The position numbers and the translations under genes are program-made. A DNA stretch of 64,000 nucleotides from Ga0077548 sp035440445 (GTDB taxonomy: Bacteria > Pseudomonadota > Alphaproteobacteria > Rhizobiales > Xanthobacteraceae): the NCBI GenBank assembly GCA_035440445.1, contig DAORMJ010000013.1:1-64000 (forward strand). Direction: 5' to 3'. This document shows, in pieces, positions 60,856 through 64,000 of the stretch; the first letter of the stretch is position 1; each line of letters starts with the position of its first letter. The notes under the pieces were generated by a model. That model searched no databases, was not told the DNA's origin, and saw only the letters and a list, made by a program, of their open reading frames with translations.

Positions 60856-61653
60856 GTGAATCGCGCAGAACGCACCCGGCTCTTGAACGGCCTCATCGCC
60901 GCCGCCGCCGAAGCCGGCACCAGAATCCGGGAGATGGCGGCGCATGGCATCGTCGCCCGCTCCAAGGCGGACGCGAGCCCCGTCACCGATGCCGACGAGG
61001 CCGCCGAAGCCATTATCGAGCAGCACCTGCAGACGCTGATGCCCGGCGTGCCGATGATCGGGGAAGAAGCGGTCGCACAAGGGAGCAAGACCAAGCCCGG
61101 CAGCACGTTTTTCCTCGTCGATCCGATCGACGGCACCCGCGAGTTCGTCGCGAAGCGCCCGGAATACACCGTGAATATCGGGCTCCTGATCGAAGGGACA
61201 CCCGTGCTTGGCGTAATCTACGCCCCCGCACTCGGCGAACTTTATGCAGGCGGCGCCAATGGCGCGGTACGGCTTGCGCTTCCTGCCGGAAAAAACCCCG
61301 GCGACGTCACCGCCGAGCCGATCGCGGTCCGCGTGGCTCCGAAAGAGCGCACCGCGGTCGTCAGTCATTCGCATCTGGATAGTGCGACCACCGCCTGGCT
61401 GCGCCGGCATGGCATCGAGGAAACCGTGAAGGCGGGCTCCTCGATCAAGTTCTGCCGGGTGGCGGAAGGCAAGGCAGACGTTTATCCGCGGCTTGCGCCG
61501 GTCAGCGAATGGGACATCGCCGCCGGACACGCGATCCTGATGGCGGCAGGCGGCACGGTGCGCTCGCCCGAAGGCACGCCGCTTCACTACGGCAAGCGCA
61601 AGGACGATTACGAAGTCACGAGCTTCATCGCGACCGGCGGCGGGAATTTCTAG
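60856..61653 (+). CDS. cysQ: 3'(2'),5'-bisphosphate nucleotidase CysQ
   Basis: 265-residue inositol-monophosphatase-fold enzyme that recycles 3'-phosphoadenosine 5'-phosphate from sulfate assimilation and CoA metabolism. Metal-binding motifs are GEEAV, DPIDGTREFVAKR and SEWDIAAGHAIL, with the CysQ-type FIATG ending. Start is GTG 60856, with AGGACAG upstream. It is divergent from chpT and overlaps the convergent YHS gene by four bases at the stops. Confidence 0.9.
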   Translation: MNRAERTRLLNGLIAAAAEAGTRIREMAAHGIVARSKADASPVTDADEAAEAIIEQHLQTLMPGVPMIGEEAVAQGSKTKPGSTFFLVDPIDGTREFVAKRPEYTVNIGLLIEGTPVLGVIYAPALGELYAGGANGAVRLALPAGKNPGDVTAEPIAVRVAPKERTAVVSHSHLDSATTAWLRRHGIEETVKAGSSIKFCRVAEGKADVYPRLAPVSEWDIAAGHAILMAAGGTVRSPEGTPLHYGKRKDDYEVTSFIATGGGNF

Positions 61654-62126
61654 GGCACGAGCTTGCGCTCGACCGCGGGCCAGTGCTGCGCGGCGGTTTC
61701 GATCAGGTTGACGGGATTGGCGGTGAACTTCGCGCGGCTTTCTTCGCGCGCAAAGAGATAGAGCTTGCCGCCGCTCACCGCGAAGAAAGCGGGATTGCCC
61801 GCGAGCGGAACGCCCTCGCCCACCGCAAGCGGATCGTAGCCGCCGAACGCCGGCATGAAATTCTCCGGCTGCTGCATGAAGGCATGGCGATTGGCGTCGG
61901 AGGAAAAGCGCCAGGTCACCCCGGCAAAGCGATATTCGTAGGCCTCGTCGCCGGCCTTGGCGCTGCGGTCGATGAAATAGGCGACCGGGTCATAGCCATA
62001 AAGCGCGACCCCCGTTCTGGGATCGGTGACATAACGCTCCGTGGTGGCGGCCTTGCTGGCGAAGGCCGCGCAAGTGACAACAAACCACACGGCAAGCAAC
62101 CCGGCTAAAATTCGGCTCGAAGGCAT
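61650..62126 (-). CDS. YHS domain-containing secreted protein
   Basis: 158-residue protein with an N-terminal signal or anchor (MPSSRILAGLLAVWFVVTCAA) and a YHS-type domain: YGYDPVAYF, AYEYRFAGVTWRFSSDANRHAF, NFMPAFGGYDPLAV. YHS domains often bind metal or occur in heavy-metal proteins, but the classical Cys ligands are absent here. ATG 62126 gives the signal peptide. It is convergent with cysQ. Confidence 0.85.
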   Translation of the reverse strand: MPSSRILAGLLAVWFVVTCAAFASKAATTERYVTDPRTGVALYGYDPVAYFIDRSAKAGDEAYEYRFAGVTWRFSSDANRHAFMQQPENFMPAFGGYDPLAVGEGVPLAGNPAFFAVSGGKLYLFAREESRAKFTANPVNLIETAAQHWPAVERKLVP

Positions 62127-62291
62127 TCGCGGCTTCCCTAAATCGCCGCAGCCGATCAAGATTCCCGCCGCGGGCATGATTCGGACAGTAGGTCCCCGCC
62201 GGTATGCGTCGGGTTAAGGCCGCCGTCCGGGCCTGAAAAGGGCGCATTTTCTGCGCCATCTGCCCGCGAAAATGTTTCGCCGGAGATCACC

Positions 62292-62852
62292 ATGACGTTT
62301 CGCACTTTATTTGCTGCTGTAGCTTTCCTTGCGACGATCGTTTCGGCGCAGGCCCAGAACAACTATCAGCAGAAATATTCGAACAACGAGATCCTTGACG
62401 CCGGTCACCGCTTCTTCGGCACGACCTCGCGCGAACTCGCCCTCCTCGTCGAGCGCGCAACCAAGCGCTGGGGCCAGCCCAACGGCTACATCCTCGGCGA
62501 GGAAGCCGGCGGCGCTATCACCGTGGGCCTGCGTTACGGCGAAGGCACGCTTTATACCCGCAACGCCGGCGACCGCCGCATTTACTGGCAGGGCCCCTCG
62601 ATCGGCTTCGACGTTGGTGGCGAAGGCGCGCGCGTGATGATGCTGGTTTACAATCTGCCCGCGATCGAGACGCTCTATAACCGCTATGTCGGCATTTCCG
62701 GCTCGGCCTATTTCGTCGGCGGCTTCGGCATGACGGCGGTGACCTGGGATCGCGTCGTGATAGTCCCGATCCGCACCGGCGTCGGCCTGCGGCTCGGTGC
62801 CAATGTCGGCTATCTCAAGTTCACGCCGACCGCGACCTGGTTCCCGCTCTAG
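62292..62852 (+). CDS. eipA: EipA family envelope protein (DUF1134)
   Basis: 186-residue periplasmic DUF1134 protein. The signal peptide ends at SAQAQ. The mature part has NNEILDAGHRFFGTTSRELA, GYILGEEAGGAITVGLRYGEG, IGFDVGGEGARVMMLVYNL, and GVGLRLGANVGYLKFTP. It matches EipA, which in Brucella supports envelope integrity and virulence; the molecular function is not settled. It is followed by a membrane-anchored coiled-coil gene on the same strand. Confidence 0.88.
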   Translation: MTFRTLFAAVAFLATIVSAQAQNNYQQKYSNNEILDAGHRFFGTTSRELALLVERATKRWGQPNGYILGEEAGGAITVGLRYGEGTLYTRNAGDRRIYWQGPSIGFDVGGEGARVMMLVYNLPAIETLYNRYVGISGSAYFVGGFGMTAVTWDRVVIVPIRTGVGLRLGANVGYLKFTPTATWFPL

Positions 62853-62986
62853 TCGAGGGGCTTCTCCTTACTCTCCCCGGCGCGGCAAGCGCCGTGGTAT
62901 AGCGGCGGCCGTTCCATTATGGTGCGCCCGCCGCTGGCGTTTCGGGGTCTCGCGTTGAGCAGTTTCACGAACAGGAAGAGCCGGAC

Positions 62987-64000
62987 ATGATCGAAGCGAT
63001 CATGTTCTTCACGCTCGGCTTCCTCGGCGCGACCTTGATCGCGCTCGTGACGCTGTCGGCGGTCTGGCACCGCGCAGTAAGGCTCACGACGAAGCGCATC
63101 GAAGGCGCAATCCCTGTCTCCATCGTCGAAATCCAGGCCGACAAGGATCAGCTGCGCGCCGAATACGCGATGAAGATGCGCAAGCTCGAAACCACGGTCG
63201 AACGCGTCAAAGGCAAGGAAACCGAATATCTCGCCGAACTCGGACGCAGGAGCGAGCGGATCTTCGACCTGAAGACCGACGGCGAAGCCAAGGCCGAACG
63301 GATCGGCGAACTCGAAACCATCGAGAAAAATCTGCGCGAGAAGCTCCAGGCGACCGAAACTGCGCTTGCCGAGAGAACCGCAAAACTTGCCGAGACCGAA
63401 CGGACGCTCGCCGAACGCATGCAGGAGCTTTCCGCAACGCGCGACAACCTGGGCGCCGTTACCAATGAATCCGAAACCCGCCATGCCGGCATCGTCGCGC
63501 TGACTTCCGAGCGCGATACGCTGCAAAAGCTGAGCGACACGCTCACCCGCGAGAAGAAGGCGGTCGAAGACCGGCTCACGAACCGCGAGCGCGAACTTTC
63601 CGATCATCTGGCCAAGCGCGAAGGCGAGTTGCTGGATGCGGCAAGAACGCGCGAAAGCGAACTCAATCGCGAGCTCTCGAGCCTGCGTGAGAAACTGGGC
63701 TCCACCGAAAAAATGTTCGGTCAGTTGCAGGACGATACGCGGGGGTTGGAGAACGAAGTCCGTGAGAAAAGCGCGGCCTTCCAGGCGACCACGGAAATCC
63801 TGCGGAGCGAAAAATCGAACCTCGAAAATTCGCTCTTTGAACTCCGGCGCGAGCACGAACGCGCAAACGAGGAGACGGCTTCTCTCCGGGCCGAACTGAA
63901 CAAGGCCAGAGCCGAGGAACGCGAAGAAAGCGCGATTCTGCGCGAGCGGATCAACGACATTGCCGCCGAGATCGCCCGCCTCGCGATTAATCTGGAGGGC
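62987..64000 (+). CDS. Membrane-anchored coiled-coil protein (partial, 3' end missing)
   Basis: Open from ATG 62987 to the end of the window without a stop (338 codons). The N-terminus has one membrane helix (MFFTLGFLGATLIALVTLSAV), then a basic stretch with IEGAIPVSIVEIQADKDQLRAEYA. From about residue 60 it is a nearly continuous coiled coil rich in Glu, Arg and Leu. I recall such proteins as conserved hypotheticals in Hyphomicrobiales. AGGAAGAG precedes the ATG. A structural or tethering role at the membrane is plausible but unproven. Confidence 0.8.
   Translation, partial: MIEAIMFFTLGFLGATLIALVTLSAVWHRAVRLTTKRIEGAIPVSIVEIQADKDQLRAEYAMKMRKLETTVERVKGKETEYLAELGRRSERIFDLKTDGEAKAERIGELETIEKNLREKLQATETALAERTAKLAETERTLAERMQELSATRDNLGAVTNESETRHAGIVALTSERDTLQKLSDTLTREKKAVEDRLTNRERELSDHLAKREGELLDAARTRESELNRELSSLREKLGSTEKMFGQLQDDTRGLENEVREKSAAFQATTEILRSEKSNLENSLFELRREHERANEETASLRAELNKARAEEREESAILRERINDIAAEIARLAINLEG

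Overview
The window is about 64 kb of GC-rich chromosome from an alphaproteobacterium of the order Hyphomicrobiales (Rhizobiales), most likely near the Bradyrhizobium / Rhodopseudomonas / Xanthobacteraceae group. The evidence is the core CtrA regulatory set (CtrA, SciP, ChpT), FlbD-type flagellar control, an EipA-type DUF1134 protein, 5-aminolevulinate synthase (the Shemin pathway, typical of alphaproteobacteria), a PmtA-like phospholipid methyltransferase, and dispersed palindromes of the kind common in these genomes. A run of 51 N at 20686-20736 shows this is a draft scaffold. The last gene runs off the right edge, and only the last codons of one gene enter from the left.

Layout. 1-10.0 kb: a housekeeping minus-strand operon (CCA-adding enzyme, DUF6111, CoA-pyrophosphatase-type Nudix, DUF1285), then a divergent MoxR / DUF58 / BatA-like / vWA membrane-protein operon. 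10.0-15.5 kb: a GNAT, a glutathionyl-hydroquinone reductase, a Nudix hydrolase, a metallophosphoesterase, a hydroxypyruvate-isomerase-like protein and an EamA transporter. 15.5-20.2 kb: sciP, flgD and fliK, then mnmA and a pmtA-like gene. 20.2-22.1 kb: a tRNA with anticodon CAU followed by a small AT-rich, gene-poor island. The island holds the gap and one HEPN-like ORF, and it ends near an imperfect copy of the tRNA 3' end, as expected of a decayed tRNA-targeting element. 22.1-28.9 kb: three tandem paralogous polytopic membrane proteins, a GMC oxidoreductase and an SDR epimerase, apparently one operon of unknown product. 28.9-38.6 kb: putR/putA, a lytic transglycosylase and a complete five-gene Liv-type ABC importer. 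38.7-40 kb: hemA.

40.2-51.9 kb is the flagellar basal-body/export block (fliF, fliG, fliH, fliN, flbD, then flhA, fliJ, fliI) followed by ctrA. flbD and flhA are separated by about 1.5 kb of repeats, including a GIY-YIG nuclease gene packed exactly between two mirrored REP-like hairpins. 52-54 kb is an ABC-2 exporter. 54.5-60.8 kb is a chemotaxis operon (cheA with a C-terminal receiver, cheW, cheY, cheB, cheR), with chpT immediately upstream. 60.8-64 kb holds cysQ, a YHS protein, eipA and the start of a membrane-anchored coiled-coil protein.

The genes form a coherent motility and cell-cycle neighbourhood. ChpT passes phosphate from CckA to CtrA in the known pathway, SciP restrains CtrA, and CtrA-box-like sites lie upstream of fliF, flhA, fliI and possibly cheA. 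The most novel-looking items are the REP/GIY-YIG/REP cassette, the triple membrane-protein cluster, and the tRNA-anchored island. All functional assignments come from reading the sequence and recalling family motifs. No database search was run.
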